Source of the DNA: Selenomonadaceae bacterium
Lineage (GTDB): Bacteria; Bacillota; Negativicutes; Selenomonadales; Selenomonadaceae
Assembly: GCA_029338835.1 (NCBI GenBank)
Contig: JAQYBD010000077.1
Span: 1 to 40,716 of the forward strand
Direction of reading: 5' to 3'
Length of the DNA: 40,716 nt
Below, piece by piece: positions 6,354 through 15,794 of this stretch; position 1 is the stretch's first letter; each line of letters starts with the position of its first letter. The position numbers and the translations under genes are program-made. The notes beneath the pieces are model-generated. The model made no database searches. It was not told where the DNA came from and saw nothing but the letters and a program-made list of their open reading frames with translations.

Positions 6354-6805
6354 GTGCGGCTCTTGCTTTGAAATTCCGTGAGATGGTGCCGGATGATGCC
6401 GATGCCGTGGAACTCGTGGAAAAAGCCTGTTTTGCCATCCCGTGGTCACGGGAATCGTTCTGGCGCGAAGCGGCCAATGAGAATACGAGTTATACGCTGG
6501 CTCTGGATGGCGACAAGGTCATCGGTTATGCCGGCTGCTGGATCTCTTTTGAGGAAGCCCAGATCACGAATGTGGCCATCCTGCCCGAGTATCGGGGCCG
6601 CGGAGCCGGCACGCAGCTCATGGCTGCGGCCATCCGGGCTGTCAAGGCGCGTGGTGTCACGGCCATGACCCTGGAAGTGCGCCCCTCGAATGTACCGGCC
6701 CGCGCGCTCTATGCCCGCTACGGGTTCCAGGAAGCCGGCATCCGGCGCGGTTATTATCATGATAATGGCGAGGATGCCATCATCATGTGGAATACGAAAT
6801 TGTGA
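6350..6805 (+). CDS. rimI: RimI-type N-terminal acetyltransferase
   Basis: This is a 151-residue GNAT-fold protein. The acetyl-CoA binding turn is [10 protein letters not shown], with the preceding strand ITNVAI, and the C-terminal block [22 protein letters not shown] is typical of RimI; only part is cited here. RimI acetylates the N-terminal alanine of ribosomal protein S18 in E. coli, and broader N-terminal substrates are possible in other bacteria. It is commonly found between tsaB and tsaD, as here. It overlaps tsaB by four bases, and 41 bases separate it from tsaD. Confidence 0.9.
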   Translation: MSAALALKFREMVPDDADAVELVEKACFAIPWSRESFWREAANENTSYTLALDGDKVIGYAGCWISFEEAQITNVAILPEYRGRGAGTQLMAAAIRAVKARGVTAMTLEVRPSNVPARALYARYGFQEAGIRRGYYHDNGEDAIIMWNTKL

Positions 6806-6846
6806 TCGCTGCCCTGTTTGAGTGCAGCGGTGAGGAGAGATTTATT

Positions 6847-7869
6847 TTGGAAAAGGAAATCCTGACTTTAGGGATCGAATCGAGCTGTGATGAGACCTCG
6901 GCAGCCGTGCTGCGCGGCGGACGGACCATCTTGTCGAACGTCATCTCGACCCAGATCCCCATTCATCAGAAATTTGGCGGCGTGGTACCGGAAATCGCTT
7001 CGCGCAAGCACATCGTCAATATCATGCCGGTCATCGATGAAGCCATCCGGCAGGCAGGGGTGACGCTGCAGGATATCGATCAGGTGGCCGTGACGTATGG
7101 TCCAGGGCTCGTCGGTGCGTTGCTCGTCGGCGTATCGGCAGCGAAATCCCTGGCCTTTGCACTCGATAAGCCGCTCATTGGCGTCAATCACCTGGAAGGC
7201 CATATCTTCGCGAACTTCCTGTCTTCGCCAGAGCTTGAGCCGCCGTTCATGGCACTTGTCGTTTCGGGCGGCCATACGGCACTCGTCGATGTCCGGGATT
7301 ACCACCGCTTCCATCTGATGGGGCAGACGCGTGACGATGCAGCGGGGGAAGCTTTTGACAAGATTGCCCGCGTCATGGGGCTGCCGTATCCTGGCGGTCC
7401 GCGCATTGATGCACTTGCCAAAGAAGGGGATCCTCTGGCCATCGATTTCCCGCGGGCTCTCGAGGAGAAGGGCAATTATGAATTCAGCTTCAGCGGACTG
7501 AAGTCGGCCGTACTCAATTACATCAACAGTGAGAAGATGAAGGGGCATGAACTGCGCAAAGCGGATATTGCCGCTTCCTTCCAGCATTCGGTCGTTGAGG
7601 TCCTTGTCAGCAAGGCATTTGCCGCAGTGAAGGAAGCGGGACGCGATACGCTCGTGCTGGCCGGTGGTGTGGCGGCCAATAGCGGCCTCGAAGCCAGATT
7701 GCGTGAACAGGCAGCAGAATCCGGTGTAGCTTTCCATTACCCGAGCCGTATCCTTTGCACGGATAATGCAGCGATGATTGCCTGCCGCGGTTATTACCAG
7801 GCTCAGCACGGTGAGTTCAGCGATTTGTATCTCAATGCCGTTCCGGGACTGGGACTCGAAGAGAAATAA
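6847..7869 (+). CDS. tsaD: tRNA N6-adenosine threonylcarbamoyltransferase TsaD
   Basis: The protein has 340 residues from the TTG at 6847, which has AGGAG nine bases upstream. An ATG at 6787 would add 20 residues that overlap rimI and resemble nothing in the family, so it is rejected. The signature [11 protein letters not shown] is at the N-terminus. The metal ligands are His115 and His119 (HLEGH), and the [14 protein letters not shown] and DNAAMIA blocks are all present. TsaD transfers the threonylcarbamoyl group to A37 of tRNA, working with TsaB and TsaE encoded just upstream. It is the last gene of this operon; a hairpin with eight T follows. Confidence 0.95.
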   Translation: MEKEILTLGIESSCDETSAAVLRGGRTILSNVISTQIPIHQKFGGVVPEIASRKHIVNIMPVIDEAIRQAGVTLQDIDQVAVTYGPGLVGALLVGVSAAKSLAFALDKPLIGVNHLEGHIFANFLSSPELEPPFMALVVSGGHTALVDVRDYHRFHLMGQTRDDAAGEAFDKIARVMGLPYPGGPRIDALAKEGDPLAIDFPRALEEKGNYEFSFSGLKSAVLNYINSEKMKGHELRKADIAASFQHSVVEVLVSKAFAAVKEAGRDTLVLAGGVAANSGLEARLREQAAESGVAFHYPSRILCTDNAAMIACRGYYQAQHGEFSDLYLNAVPGLGLEEK

Positions 7870-7888
7870 ATACAATATGTCATGCATA

Positions 7889-7935
7889 AGGTTGCTGATG
7901 GCAAGAGGAATTTGCTACGGTAACCTGTTTTTTTT
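7889..7935 (+). terminator. Terminator of the tsa operon
   Basis: AGGTT (7889-7893) pairs with AACCT (7922-7926), with an inner GCAA/TTGC pairing. The imperfect stem is followed by eight T. It lies 20 bases past the tsaD stop. Confidence 0.6.
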
Positions 7936-7955
7936 ACAAAAATACCATTTTATTG

Positions 7956-7984
7956 TTACAAAATTAAACGTTTTCTGCTATACT
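7956..7984 (+). promoter_or_regulatory. Promoter of the histidine kinase-ANTAR pair
   Basis: TTACAA (7956-7961), 17 bases, then TATACT (7979-7984), preceded by TG at 7976-7977, which makes an extended -10. The start codon of the kinase gene lies 39 bases downstream. Confidence 0.6.
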
Positions 7985-8022
7985 ATAGGACAAATGTGTA
8001 TGTGGAGGAAGGGGCGTGTAAA

Positions 8023-9468
8023 ATGGAAGATATTGCTTCGTTGTGTCGGAAAGAGACGACGCTTTCCGTCATGCAGATCAGCCTATTGATGCGCATGTCG
8101 GTGGTTTTCCCGTTTGTGGCCGATCTTGCGCATGGAGAACTCAAGGTCTATGTGCGCGCCAGGCAGCAGGACGCGTTCCTGCTCATTGCCCAGGAACGTC
8201 CGCATACCATCTATATGCCGGGCAAACCGGAAGCAGTGGGCAGGATTGTCCGCAGCATCGAAGAACCCATTGTGGAGGATACCTTTCGCACGGGGCGTCC
8301 GGGGCGGGGCAAACGAGAATGGAATTATGGCTCCATGATCGACATGTACACGTTCGGCATCCACGATGGCGACAAAGTCATCGGTGTGCTGAATTTCGAA
8401 GTGGATGCCGATAAGCTTTCGATTGACGGCTATCTGCATCTCCTGGAAGCAGCTGTCATGGTACTCCAGTATGCCAGACGCTCGCTTGACCCGGAGCAGT
8501 TCCGTCCCATCACGGCGAGCGACGGCGTCCTGCTGACAGACGCGCATAGCCGCATTGTTTTTGCTGATGCAGCTGCACAGCGCATCTATCGTGTCCTGGG
8601 GGTCGGCAGTTTGCGGGGCTGCCATCTCTTTGATCGGCAGCTCACGCAGCATGTCATGCGGGAGACGGTGGAACGCGGCCGTCCCTGGCAGAAAGAGATT
8701 ACGGCGGGCGGGCTGATCCTCATCCGCCGTGAGATTGTCATCCAGGAAGGCGGTGCGACGAAGATGCGCCTCGTCATCCTGTCCGATGTGACGGATACGC
8801 GGGCCAAGGACAAGGAAATCCGCATCAAGTCGGCGGTCATCCAGGAAATCCACCATCGCGTCAAGAACAATCTGCAGACTATTGCGAGCCTGCTGCGCCT
8901 GCAGGCTCGCCGCTCCAAATCGGAGGATGTCAAAGCTGCCCTGCAGGAGAGCGTCAATCGCATCCTTTCGATTTCCGTAGTCCATGAATACCTTTCGCAG
9001 CAGGGCAGTGAGGATATCGATGTGCAGGAAGTCATGGAGCATATCTTTGATCTGGCGGCGCGCAATATGACGGATCGCCATTTCACGATCCATACGGAAT
9101 TCAAGGGGGCGCGACTGATCCTGCCTTCGAAATGTGCAAGCTCGGTAGCCCTCGTTCTCAATGAACTCGTTCTCAATGCCATGGAGCATGCTTTCCTGGG
9201 GCGCCGGGAAGGACTGATTGGCCTCGCAGTCAAGGAGGGGAAAGATCACTGGCATCTTGATTTTTATGATGACGGCATCGGCCTGCCAGATGATTTTGCC
9301 GAGCGTCCGCGCAAATCCCTGGGGCTTTCCATCGTGCGCACGCTCGTGGAAGGTGATCTGGGCGGCACCTTTGTCCTGGAGAATGATGAGCGGGGATCGG
9401 GGCATGGTACACATGCGCGCCTTAAACTTCCCAAGGCGCAGCCAAATCCGACGGATGGCGCGGCATGA
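8023..9468 (+). CDS. Soluble sensor histidine kinase, PdtaS/EutW type (HisKA_2)
   Basis: The protein has 481 residues from the ATG at 8023, with AAGGGG eight bases upstream; an earlier ATG at 7996 would overlap that ribosome site. Residues 1-150 form a GAF-like sensor region of the PdtaS type, and about 160-265 a PAS-like domain. His278 lies in the HisKA_2 motif IHHRVKNNLQT. The ATPase has the N-box NELVLNAMEHAF, then DDGIGLP and LGLSIVRTLV. No membrane segments are seen, so it senses a cytoplasmic signal. The partner is the ANTAR regulator 60 bases downstream. Known PdtaS and EutW kinases phosphorylate ANTAR proteins that then bind RNA hairpins and prevent transcription termination. No ethanolamine genes are present, so the signal is unknown. 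Confidence 0.88.
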   Translation: MEDIASLCRKETTLSVMQISLLMRMSVVFPFVADLAHGELKVYVRARQQDAFLLIAQERPHTIYMPGKPEAVGRIVRSIEEPIVEDTFRTGRPGRGKREWNYGSMIDMYTFGIHDGDKVIGVLNFEVDADKLSIDGYLHLLEAAVMVLQYARRSLDPEQFRPITASDGVLLTDAHSRIVFADAAAQRIYRVLGVGSLRGCHLFDRQLTQHVMRETVERGRPWQKEITAGGLILIRREIVIQEGGATKMRLVILSDVTDTRAKDKEIRIKSAVIQEIHHRVKNNLQTIASLLRLQARRSKSEDVKAALQESVNRILSISVVHEYLSQQGSEDIDVQEVMEHIFDLAARNMTDRHFTIHTEFKGARLILPSKCASSVALVLNELVLNAMEHAFLGRREGLIGLAVKEGKDHWHLDFYDDGIGLPDDFAERPRKSLGLSIVRTLVEGDLGGTFVLENDERGSGHGTHARLKLPKAQPNPTDGAA

Positions 9469-9528
9469 CAAAGGCATGATTGGTGGCATGAGGCAGGAAA
9501 TGCTGAGGAATGGACAGGGAGTGGGAAT

Positions 9529-10119
9529 ATGGCAAAGCAGGAAAAGTTGAGATTCGTGATAGCGGACAATGAGTCCATCATCCGCATGGACCTTCGTGAG
9601 ATGCTGGAGGAGGCTGGCCATGAGGTCGTCGGTGAGGCTATCGATGGGCGCAAGGCGGTGGAACTCACGCGCCAGCACCGTCCGGATCTTGTCATCATGG
9701 ATATCAAGATGCCGCAGATGGATGGCATCACGGCCGCTGGCAAGATTGCAGAGGAAAAGCTGGCTCCCGTCCTGCTGCTGACGGCGTTCAGCCAGCCGGA
9801 AATCGTAGAGAAAGCGAAAGATTCCGGTGTACTCGGCTATCTGGTGAAACCCGTGCAGGAGAATAATCTGTTCCCCGCCATTGAGATTGCCCTGTCGCGC
9901 TGGCAGGAGATGCAGGGGCTCGAGCAGGAGCTGGCCGGCCTCAGGGATTCCCTGGCCATGCGCAAGACGCTCGATCGGGCCAAAGGCATCCTCATGGCAG
10001 CGCATCATTTATCAGAACCCGAGGCATACCGCCGCATCCAGCAGTATGCCATGATGAAACGACTGACGGTCAAGGAGGTTGCTGAAGCCATCGTCAAGGC
10101 AGCTGGCGGCAAAGTTTGA
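9529..10119 (+). CDS. ANTAR-domain response regulator (RNA-binding antiterminator)
   Basis: The protein has 196 residues. The receiver domain (1-120) has Asp58 in VIMDIKMPQMDG as phosphoacceptor and Lys107 in the LVKP turn. A helical linker follows, and then an ANTAR domain (about 140-192) with the AKGILMA and EAYRRIQQYAM blocks. Phosphorylated ANTAR regulators dimerise and bind tandem hexaloop RNA hairpins that overlap terminators. AGGGAG lies seven bases before ATG. It forms a two-gene operon with the PdtaS-like kinase. I found no clear tandem hexaloop in the window, so its RNA targets are probably elsewhere. Confidence 0.92.
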   Translation: MAKQEKLRFVIADNESIIRMDLREMLEEAGHEVVGEAIDGRKAVELTRQHRPDLVIMDIKMPQMDGITAAGKIAEEKLAPVLLLTAFSQPEIVEKAKDSGVLGYLVKPVQENNLFPAIEIALSRWQEMQGLEQELAGLRDSLAMRKTLDRAKGILMAAHHLSEPEAYRRIQQYAMMKRLTVKEVAEAIVKAAGGKV

Positions 10120-10181
10120 CGCTTTTTGCATATCTGTAAACGTATCAATAGAAAATAAGAAAATTGTTCTGGACATTAAAT

Positions 10182-10216
10182 AACCCTTGCTGTATAAGGA
10201 ATCAGCAAGGGTTTTT
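10182..10216 (+). terminator. Terminator after the ANTAR regulator
   Basis: AACCCTTGCTG (10182-10192) pairs with CAGCAAGGG (10203-10211) and is followed by five T. It lies about 60 bases past the stop and before the mtlR promoter. Confidence 0.88.
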
Positions 10217-10261
10217 GAATTTTGTCCAAAACGAATCGGGACGAAAGCAAAGGTCTTTTGA

Positions 10262-10290
10262 TTGTTTCCAGACGGGGTATCCGTTATAAT
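10262..10290 (+). promoter_or_regulatory. Promoter of mtlR
   Basis: TTGTTT (10262-10267), 17 bases, then TATAAT (10285-10290). The mtlR start is 60 bases downstream. Confidence 0.7.
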
Positions 10291-10350
10291 GAAAGTAACT
10301 TAAGTTGAAGGAATCCAAAAGGCTTCCGAGTGTACATAGGAGGCTGAGAC

Positions 10351-12468
10351 ATGAAGACAAGTGCTCGCGCCATCGCCATTATCCAGTGCCTGCTGGAAGG
10401 TGGCGAGACGGTGACAGCTGGCACGATTGCCAAGGAACTCGGCGTCAGCAGCAAGACGATTTCGCGGGAACTCCCCAAAGTGGAGATGATGCTCAAAGCC
10501 TACGGGCTGAAGCTCATCCGCAAGACAGGAGCGGGACTCCGTCTGGACGGTGATATCAGCCGCCTGGAAGAGATGCGAGAGAACGTCATGCATACGAAGC
10601 TTTCTGCTTATACGCCGCAGCAGCGGCAGATCATCCTGGCCGGGCAGCTCCTGCAGTCGACGGAGCCCATCAAGCTCTTCGCACTGGCAAGCATGCTGCG
10701 CGTGACGGATGGTACCGTCAGCCATGATCTCGACAAGCTCGAAGCGTGGTTCCAGGAACGCCGTCTGCTGCTGGTCCGGCGACCGGGACTCGGTGCTTAT
10801 GTCAAGGGCAGCGAGCAGGATATCCGCCGCGCACTCGTTGAAATCATTTATGCTAATCTTGATGAAGAACAGCTCTTGTGCCTGGTGCATGACCAGCTGC
10901 AGGGGCATGCGGAGAAAAGGAGTGCAGCTGACCAGTATCTCCTGCATCTCGTGGATGTGCATATCGTGCATGAGCTGGAAGCCATGGTGCATGAGATGGA
11001 AAGCGGCTTGCCGCATCATCTTTCCGACACGGCGTTCATTGGCCTGGTCGTCCACCTCTCGCTTGCTGTCCAGCGCATGCGCAAGCAGGAAGAGATCCAT
11101 ATCGACGCTGCGACGCTGTCTGCCCTGCGCGGCCGAAGGGAATACCGGGCAGCGGCAGAGCTGGCCGGGCGCATCGCTGAGCAGTTTGACCTCACGGTCC
11201 CTGAAGATGAGATCGGCTATATCACGATGCATCTTTTGGGAGCGCGGAGCCTTTACCGCACGGATGATGATCAGACGGCTTCCGTGATCGACAATTTCCA
11301 TCTTGTGCGCATGGCACGTTCCATCATGAAGCGTGCCGAGCAGGAGACGGGCAGCAGGCTCCTCGGCAACAAGGATTTGCTGCTGGGGCTTGTCAATCAT
11401 CTCGGTCCGTCCATCAGCCGCCTGCGCATGCACATGGATATCCGGAATCCGCTCCTGAAGGAGATGCGTACGACGTACCCGCAATATATGGAACTCGCGC
11501 GCAAATCCGTCCAGCCCCTGGAAAAGGAACTGGGGGAGGCATTGCCGGAGGCAGAGATCGCTTATATCGCGATGCATCTTGGCGCAGCGCTGACGGAACG
11601 ACGTTCAGTCACGCCGCAGCGCCTGCGCGTCATCGTGGCCTGCCAGACGGGCATGGGGACGAGCCGCATGCTCGCCAGCGGGCTCAAGCAGGCGTATGAC
11701 GCGCTTGAAGTCGTCGATCTCGTTTCAGCGCTGCAGCTCAATCCGGATTACGTGAGACATCACGAAGCGGATTTCGTCATCTCGACGGTGCCGATCCCCT
11801 GGTCGCCGCTGCCGGTCGTCGTTACGACGCCATTGCTTGATGAGGCGGATAAGCGCCGCATCGATGCGGAAGTCCAGCGCCAGCAGAAACGGGCCGTCCA
11901 TCTGCGGACGCCTCTGCCTGTCAAGGCAGCGGTACCGTTTCTCGAGGCCTTGCGCCAGATGGCTGCCTATAATCAGGCTGTCCAGGAACTCTTGCACAAT
12001 TTCTTCAGTCAGGAGCTTCCAGAGGCGCAGCTGGATATCAGGAGCATCTGCCAGGCTGCCAGCCGTGCAGCGAGCCGGGATACTGCCTCGCAGGCGGGCA
12101 TAGCTGCAGCACTGCTGGCCCGTGAAGCAGAAGGAGAGACCGTCTTGCGCGGCAATGCCATGGTTCTGCTGCACGCGCGCACAGGATATGTGTCGTCCCT
12201 GCTGTTCGGCATCCTGCATCTCAAGGAACCGATAAGGTATCCGGCTGAGCATGGAGAACTCGTTCGCACGGCAATCGTCATGCTGGCCCCTGAGGACAGC
12301 AGCCGCGAGGCATTGGAGACCATCGGCGCTGTATCCGCGGCACTCCTCGAACGCTGGGGACTCATCGAGATCCTCAATGAGGGCAAGCCCGATGATATTT
12401 ATCGGGAACTCGAAACCATCTTCAAGGACTTTTATCAGAAGAAATACCGGGAACTTCTCGGCAGCTGA
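10351..12468 (+). CDS. mtlR: Mannitol operon activator MtlR (PRD regulator)
   Basis: The protein has 705 residues, with AGGAGG seven bases before the ATG. In order it has two N-terminal helix-turn-helix regions (about 1-140), two PRD domains (about 165-400) with conserved His, a galactitol-type EIIB-like domain with Cys431 in VACQTGMGTS, and a mannitol-type EIIA-like domain (about 550-695) with His608 in LLHART. This is the full layout of MtlR-type activators. In studied relatives, PTS phosphorylation of the PRDs and dephosphorylation of the EIIB/EIIA-like domains switch the protein on when mannitol is being transported. The genes for the mannitol transporter and dehydrogenase follow directly, so the target is probably the mtlA promoter region. 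Confidence 0.9.
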   Translation: MKTSARAIAIIQCLLEGGETVTAGTIAKELGVSSKTISRELPKVEMMLKAYGLKLIRKTGAGLRLDGDISRLEEMRENVMHTKLSAYTPQQRQIILAGQLLQSTEPIKLFALASMLRVTDGTVSHDLDKLEAWFQERRLLLVRRPGLGAYVKGSEQDIRRALVEIIYANLDEEQLLCLVHDQLQGHAEKRSAADQYLLHLVDVHIVHELEAMVHEMESGLPHHLSDTAFIGLVVHLSLAVQRMRKQEEIHIDAATLSALRGRREYRAAAELAGRIAEQFDLTVPEDEIGYITMHLLGARSLYRTDDDQTASVIDNFHLVRMARSIMKRAEQETGSRLLGNKDLLLGLVNHLGPSISRLRMHMDIRNPLLKEMRTTYPQYMELARKSVQPLEKELGEALPEAEIAYIAMHLGAALTERRSVTPQRLRVIVACQTGMGTSRMLASGLKQAYDALEVVDLVSALQLNPDYVRHHEADFVISTVPIPWSPLPVVVTTPLLDEADKRRIDAEVQRQQKRAVHLRTPLPVKAAVPFLEALRQMAAYNQAVQELLHNFFSQELPEAQLDIRSICQAASRAASRDTASQAGIAAALLAREAEGETVLRGNAMVLLHARTGYVSSLLFGILHLKEPIRYPAEHGELVRTAIVMLAPEDSSREALETIGAVSAALLERWGLIEILNEGKPDDIYRELETIFKDFYQKKYRELLGS

Positions 12469-12546
12469 AATGCTTAGGTTTTATTTTTATATGATTATGA
12501 TTTGATGTATTGTCATGATAGGTTACTTTAATGGAGGGAGATTCTT

Positions 12547-14436
12547 ATGAGCAACCAAAACAAAGAAGGCGCTCAGGAAGCCATGCAGAAATTTGGCCGC
12601 TTCCTTTCCGGCATGGTCCTGCCGAACATTGGCGCATTCATCGCCTGGGGGCTTTTGACGGCCCTGTTCATCCCGACTGGCTGGTGCCCGAATGAGTATC
12701 TGGCTCAGGTTGGCGCTCCGATGAGCAAGTGGCTCATCCCGTTGCTGCTCGGCTATAGCGGCGGCGCTGCCATCTACGGCCACCGCGGTGGTGTCCTCGG
12801 TGCCATCGCCACGTCCGGCGTCATCGCCGGTTCCGACATCCCGATGTTCCTCGGCGCCATGATCATGGGTCCGCTGGGCGGCTGGGTCATCAAGAAATTC
12901 GATAAGGCCATCGAAGACCATATCCCGACGGGCTTCGAGATGCTCATCAATAACTTCTCAGCCGGTATCATCGGCGGTATCCTTGCCATCCTGGCCTTTG
13001 CCGCCATCGGTCCTGTCGTACTCGCAGCCAATGCTGTCCTGCGTGCCGGTGTCGAAGGCATCGTCGCCATGGGTCTCCTGCCGCTCGCTTCCATCATCAT
13101 CGAGCCGGCCAAGGTCCTTTTCCTCAACAACGCCATCAACCACGGCGTTCTCTCGCCGCTCGGCATCCAGCAGGCAGAACAGTACGGCAAATCCATGTTC
13201 TTCCTGCTCGAAGCAAACCCGGGCCCTGGCTTTGGTGTCCTGCTCGCTTACTGGTTCTTCGGCAAAGGCATGGCTAAGGAATCCACGCCTGGTGCCATGA
13301 TCATCCACGTCCTCGGTGGTATCCACGAAATCTACTTCCCGTACATCCTCATGAAGCCGATTCTCGTACTCGCTGTCATCGCAGGCGGCATGAGCGGTGT
13401 CTTCACGCTGAACCTCCTGGGCGGCGGCCTCATCGCTCCGGCTTCCCCTGGCTCGATCCTCGCCGTTCTCGCCATGACGCCGAAAGGCGCATTCCTTGCC
13501 AACGTCGCAGATTTCCTCGTCGCTACAGCCGTTTCGTGTGCCGTTGCTTCCATCTTCATCAAGGGTTCTCATGATGACGGCAATGACGAATCGCTCGCAG
13601 CTGCTCGTGAGTCCATGGTTGAGATGAAGAATCGCGGCAAGGATCTGCCGGCTGATGAGAAGAAGGTTTCCGGTGCCGAACTCAAACGCATCGTCTATGC
13701 CTGCGATGCTGGCATGGGCTCCTCAGCTCTCGGTGCTGCTGCCCTGCGCAAGAAACTCAAGAAAGACGGCTACACGGATATCTCGGTCACGAATTGCGCC
13801 ATCGGCAACATCCCGAAGGATGCCCAGCTCGTTGTTTCTCACGAGAAACTCGCGGAGCGCGCGCTTGAGGATAGCCCGCAGGCTGAACACATCTGGGTCA
13901 AGGATTTCACGCAGAATAACGTTTATGCCATCGTATCGGCACGCCTCAAAGGCGAAGGCGTCCAGACCTCTGATGCTCCGGCTGAAACAGAAGAACTCAA
14001 GGAAGGCATCCTGACGAAAGAGAACGTCAAGGTCGGCCTCAAGAGCGTTTCCAAGGAAGAGGCCATCAAGACGGCCGGTGAGCTGCTCGTCAAGGGCGGT
14101 TACGTCGATACGCCGTACGTCCAGGGCATGCTGAACCGCGAGAAGGATATCACGACGTACATCGGCAAGGGCATTGCCATCCCGCATGGCGAGAATGCCG
14201 TCAAGGACAGCGTCAAGAAATCCGGCATCGTCGTCCTGCAGTATCCGGAAGGCATCCAGTTCGGCGATGACAAGGCACATCTCATCATCGGTATCGCAGG
14301 ACGCGGCAATGACCATCTGGCCATCCTTGCCAATCTCGCCACGACGATGGATGAGTACAGCGACGAACAGTTGCATGAACTCTACACGACGAAGGATCCG
14401 GATGTCCTTTACAAGGTGTTCACGAAGGTTGATTGA
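12547..14436 (+). CDS. mtlA: Mannitol PTS transporter EIICBA
   Basis: This is a 629-residue inner-membrane protein. Residues 1-340 form the EIIC channel, with the conserved GGAAIYGHRGG, GFEMLINNFS and HVLGGIHEIYFPY blocks; the last is a known mannitol-binding loop. EIIB follows with Cys386 in VYACDAGMGSS, then EIIA with His547 in IPHGE. The three domains are fused, so no separate mtlF is needed. It imports mannitol and releases mannitol 1-phosphate. GGAGGGAG lies six bases before the ATG. It sits between mtlR and mtlD. No strong sigma-70 promoter is visible in the 78-base gap, which fits an activator-dependent start. Confidence 0.96.
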   Translation: MSNQNKEGAQEAMQKFGRFLSGMVLPNIGAFIAWGLLTALFIPTGWCPNEYLAQVGAPMSKWLIPLLLGYSGGAAIYGHRGGVLGAIATSGVIAGSDIPMFLGAMIMGPLGGWVIKKFDKAIEDHIPTGFEMLINNFSAGIIGGILAILAFAAIGPVVLAANAVLRAGVEGIVAMGLLPLASIIIEPAKVLFLNNAINHGVLSPLGIQQAEQYGKSMFFLLEANPGPGFGVLLAYWFFGKGMAKESTPGAMIIHVLGGIHEIYFPYILMKPILVLAVIAGGMSGVFTLNLLGGGLIAPASPGSILAVLAMTPKGAFLANVADFLVATAVSCAVASIFIKGSHDDGNDESLAAARESMVEMKNRGKDLPADEKKVSGAELKRIVYACDAGMGSSALGAAALRKKLKKDGYTDISVTNCAIGNIPKDAQLVVSHEKLAERALEDSPQAEHIWVKDFTQNNVYAIVSARLKGEGVQTSDAPAETEELKEGILTKENVKVGLKSVSKEEAIKTAGELLVKGGYVDTPYVQGMLNREKDITTYIGKGIAIPHGENAVKDSVKKSGIVVLQYPEGIQFGDDKAHLIIGIAGRGNDHLAILANLATTMDEYSDEQLHELYTTKDPDVLYKVFTKVD

Positions 14437-14464
14437 GAAATTCACGAGGGATTCACGCAGGTTC

Positions 14465-14485
14465 CCGGCCGGTTGGTTCGGCCGG
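14465..14485 (+). promoter_or_regulatory. Intercistronic hairpin between mtlA and mtlD
   Basis: CCGGCCG (14465-14471) pairs with CGGCCGG (14479-14485) around GTTGGTT. No T-run follows, so it does not terminate. It may protect the 3' end of mtlA mRNA or tune the mtlA to mtlD ratio. Confidence 0.45.
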
Positions 14486-14518
14486 TGAGCCGTGTGAGAT
14501 ATAGGAGGACTCAGAATC

Positions 14519-15670
14519 ATGAAACAGGCAATTCATTTTGGTGCAGGCAATATCGGCCGTGGTTTTATCGGCGAGCTGCTCGTCCAGTCCGGTTATGAAG
14601 TGACGTTTGTCGATGTCAATGAAGAACTGGTCGAGACAATCAATGCCAAGAAAGCCTACAATATCCAGATTGTCGGCGATGAGCCGCAGACCATCCATGT
14701 CGAGCATGTCAAGGCCATCAACAGCAATACGAACCTTGAGGATCTGCTCGAAGCCATCGTGCATGCCGATATCGTCACGACGGCCATTGGCCCGAACATC
14801 CTGAAATTCATCGCACCGAACATTGCCAAGGGGCTTGAGCGCCGCGTCAAGGAAAATACGACGCCGCTCAACATCATCGCCTGCGAGAACATGGTCGGCG
14901 GTTCGACGGTACTCAAGAATTTCGTCTATGAGCATCTCGCCGATGAAGTCAAGCCGCTCGTTGACAAGTACATCGGCTTCCCGGATGCTGCTGTTGACCG
15001 CATCGTGCCGTTGCAGCACAATGAAGAGCCGCTGCTCGTGCAGGTCGAGCCGTACTGCGAGTGGGATGTCAACCGCACGCAGGCCAAAGGCGATGTCCCT
15101 GAGATCAAGGGCCTGACCTGGGTCGACAATCTGCAGGCTTACATCGAGCGCAAGCTCTTCACGGTCAACACGGGCCATGCTTCGATTGCTTACCTCGCTT
15201 ATCAGAAAGGCATCAAGGATATCTACGGTGCCATGCAGGATCCGGAGATTGTCGCTTTTGTCCGCAAGGTCTGGGGCGAGACGGGCAGCATGCTCATCGA
15301 GAAATACGGTTTTGACCCGGAAGTCCATCAGAAATACATCGAGACGACGGAGAAACGCTTTGCCAATCCGCATCTTTCCGATGAGGTTACGCGCGTGGCT
15401 CGCGGCCCGAAACGCAAGCTCGGCGCCAAGGATCGTCTCGTGAGCCCGGCAACCCAGCTCATCGCTCAGGGCAAGACGCCGGCAGCTCTGGCCAAGGTCA
15501 TTGCGGCTGCGCTGCATTTCGACTACGAAGGCGATAAGGAAGCCGTGGAAGTACAGGCCTACGTCAAGGAACACGGTTATGAAGACGCTCTGACGCACTT
15601 CACGGGCATTGAGAAGGGCAGCAAGCTTTACGCTTTGGTCGAGGCAGAACTCAAGGCTTACGAAAAATAA
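14519..15670 (+). CDS. mtlD: Mannitol-1-phosphate 5-dehydrogenase
   Basis: The protein has 383 residues, the usual length for MtlD. The NAD-binding motif HFGAGNIGRGF starts at residue 5. The ENMVGGS, YIGFPDAAVDR and NTGHASIAYL blocks of the mannitol dehydrogenase family follow. It oxidises the mannitol 1-phosphate delivered by MtlA to fructose 6-phosphate, which enters glycolysis. AGGAGG lies ten bases before the ATG. It is the last mtl gene; a promoter for the next operon begins 10 bases after its stop. Confidence 0.96.
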   Translation: MKQAIHFGAGNIGRGFIGELLVQSGYEVTFVDVNEELVETINAKKAYNIQIVGDEPQTIHVEHVKAINSNTNLEDLLEAIVHADIVTTAIGPNILKFIAPNIAKGLERRVKENTTPLNIIACENMVGGSTVLKNFVYEHLADEVKPLVDKYIGFPDAAVDRIVPLQHNEEPLLVQVEPYCEWDVNRTQAKGDVPEIKGLTWVDNLQAYIERKLFTVNTGHASIAYLAYQKGIKDIYGAMQDPEIVAFVRKVWGETGSMLIEKYGFDPEVHQKYIETTEKRFANPHLSDEVTRVARGPKRKLGAKDRLVSPATQLIAQGKTPAALAKVIAAALHFDYEGDKEAVEVQAYVKEHGYEDALTHFTGIEKGSKLYALVEAELKAYEK

Positions 15671-15680
15671 TATTTACATA

Positions 15681-15709
15681 TTGACAAACTATGTTATTTC
15701 GTTTATGAT
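15681..15709 (+). promoter_or_regulatory. Near-consensus promoter of the sulfur operon
   Basis: TTGACA (15681-15686), 17 bases, then TATGAT (15704-15709). The -35 is perfect and the -10 differs by one base. It produces a leader of about 115 bases before the GTG of the transporter gene, with an intrinsic terminator inside. Confidence 0.8.
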
Positions 15710-15744
15710 GAATACATCGTTTGAGAAGAACTGACCAATGAATG

Positions 15745-15794
15745 GAGGTTCTAAGATCACGGGGATATTCCTGTGGCCTTAGAGCCTCTTTTTT
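15745..15794 (+). promoter_or_regulatory. Probable transcription attenuator in the sulfur operon leader
   Basis: GAGGTTCTAAG (15745-15755) pairs along its full length with CTTAGAGCCTC (15778-15788), with one G-U pair. An inner stem CACGGG/TCCTGTG fills the loop, and six T follow. The promoter lies upstream and only 36 bases remain before the next gene, too few for a second promoter, so transcription must read through this terminator. A 14-codon frame (ATG 15738 to TAG 15780-15782) spans the 5' arm, but it lacks a ribosome site. No known riboswitch consensus was recognised. It may also end mtl transcription. Confidence 0.6.

Noticed and set aside
8083-10008. Very long reverse ORF opposite the kinase and ANTAR genes
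   Set aside because: The forward strand carries clear HisKA_2, ATPase, receiver and ANTAR motifs. The reverse frame is open only because of GC-rich codon use.
10133-10146. Catabolite-response (cre-like) site TGTAAACGTATCAA
   Set aside because: Only the left half matches the cre pattern. It also lies upstream of a terminator rather than at the mtl promoter.
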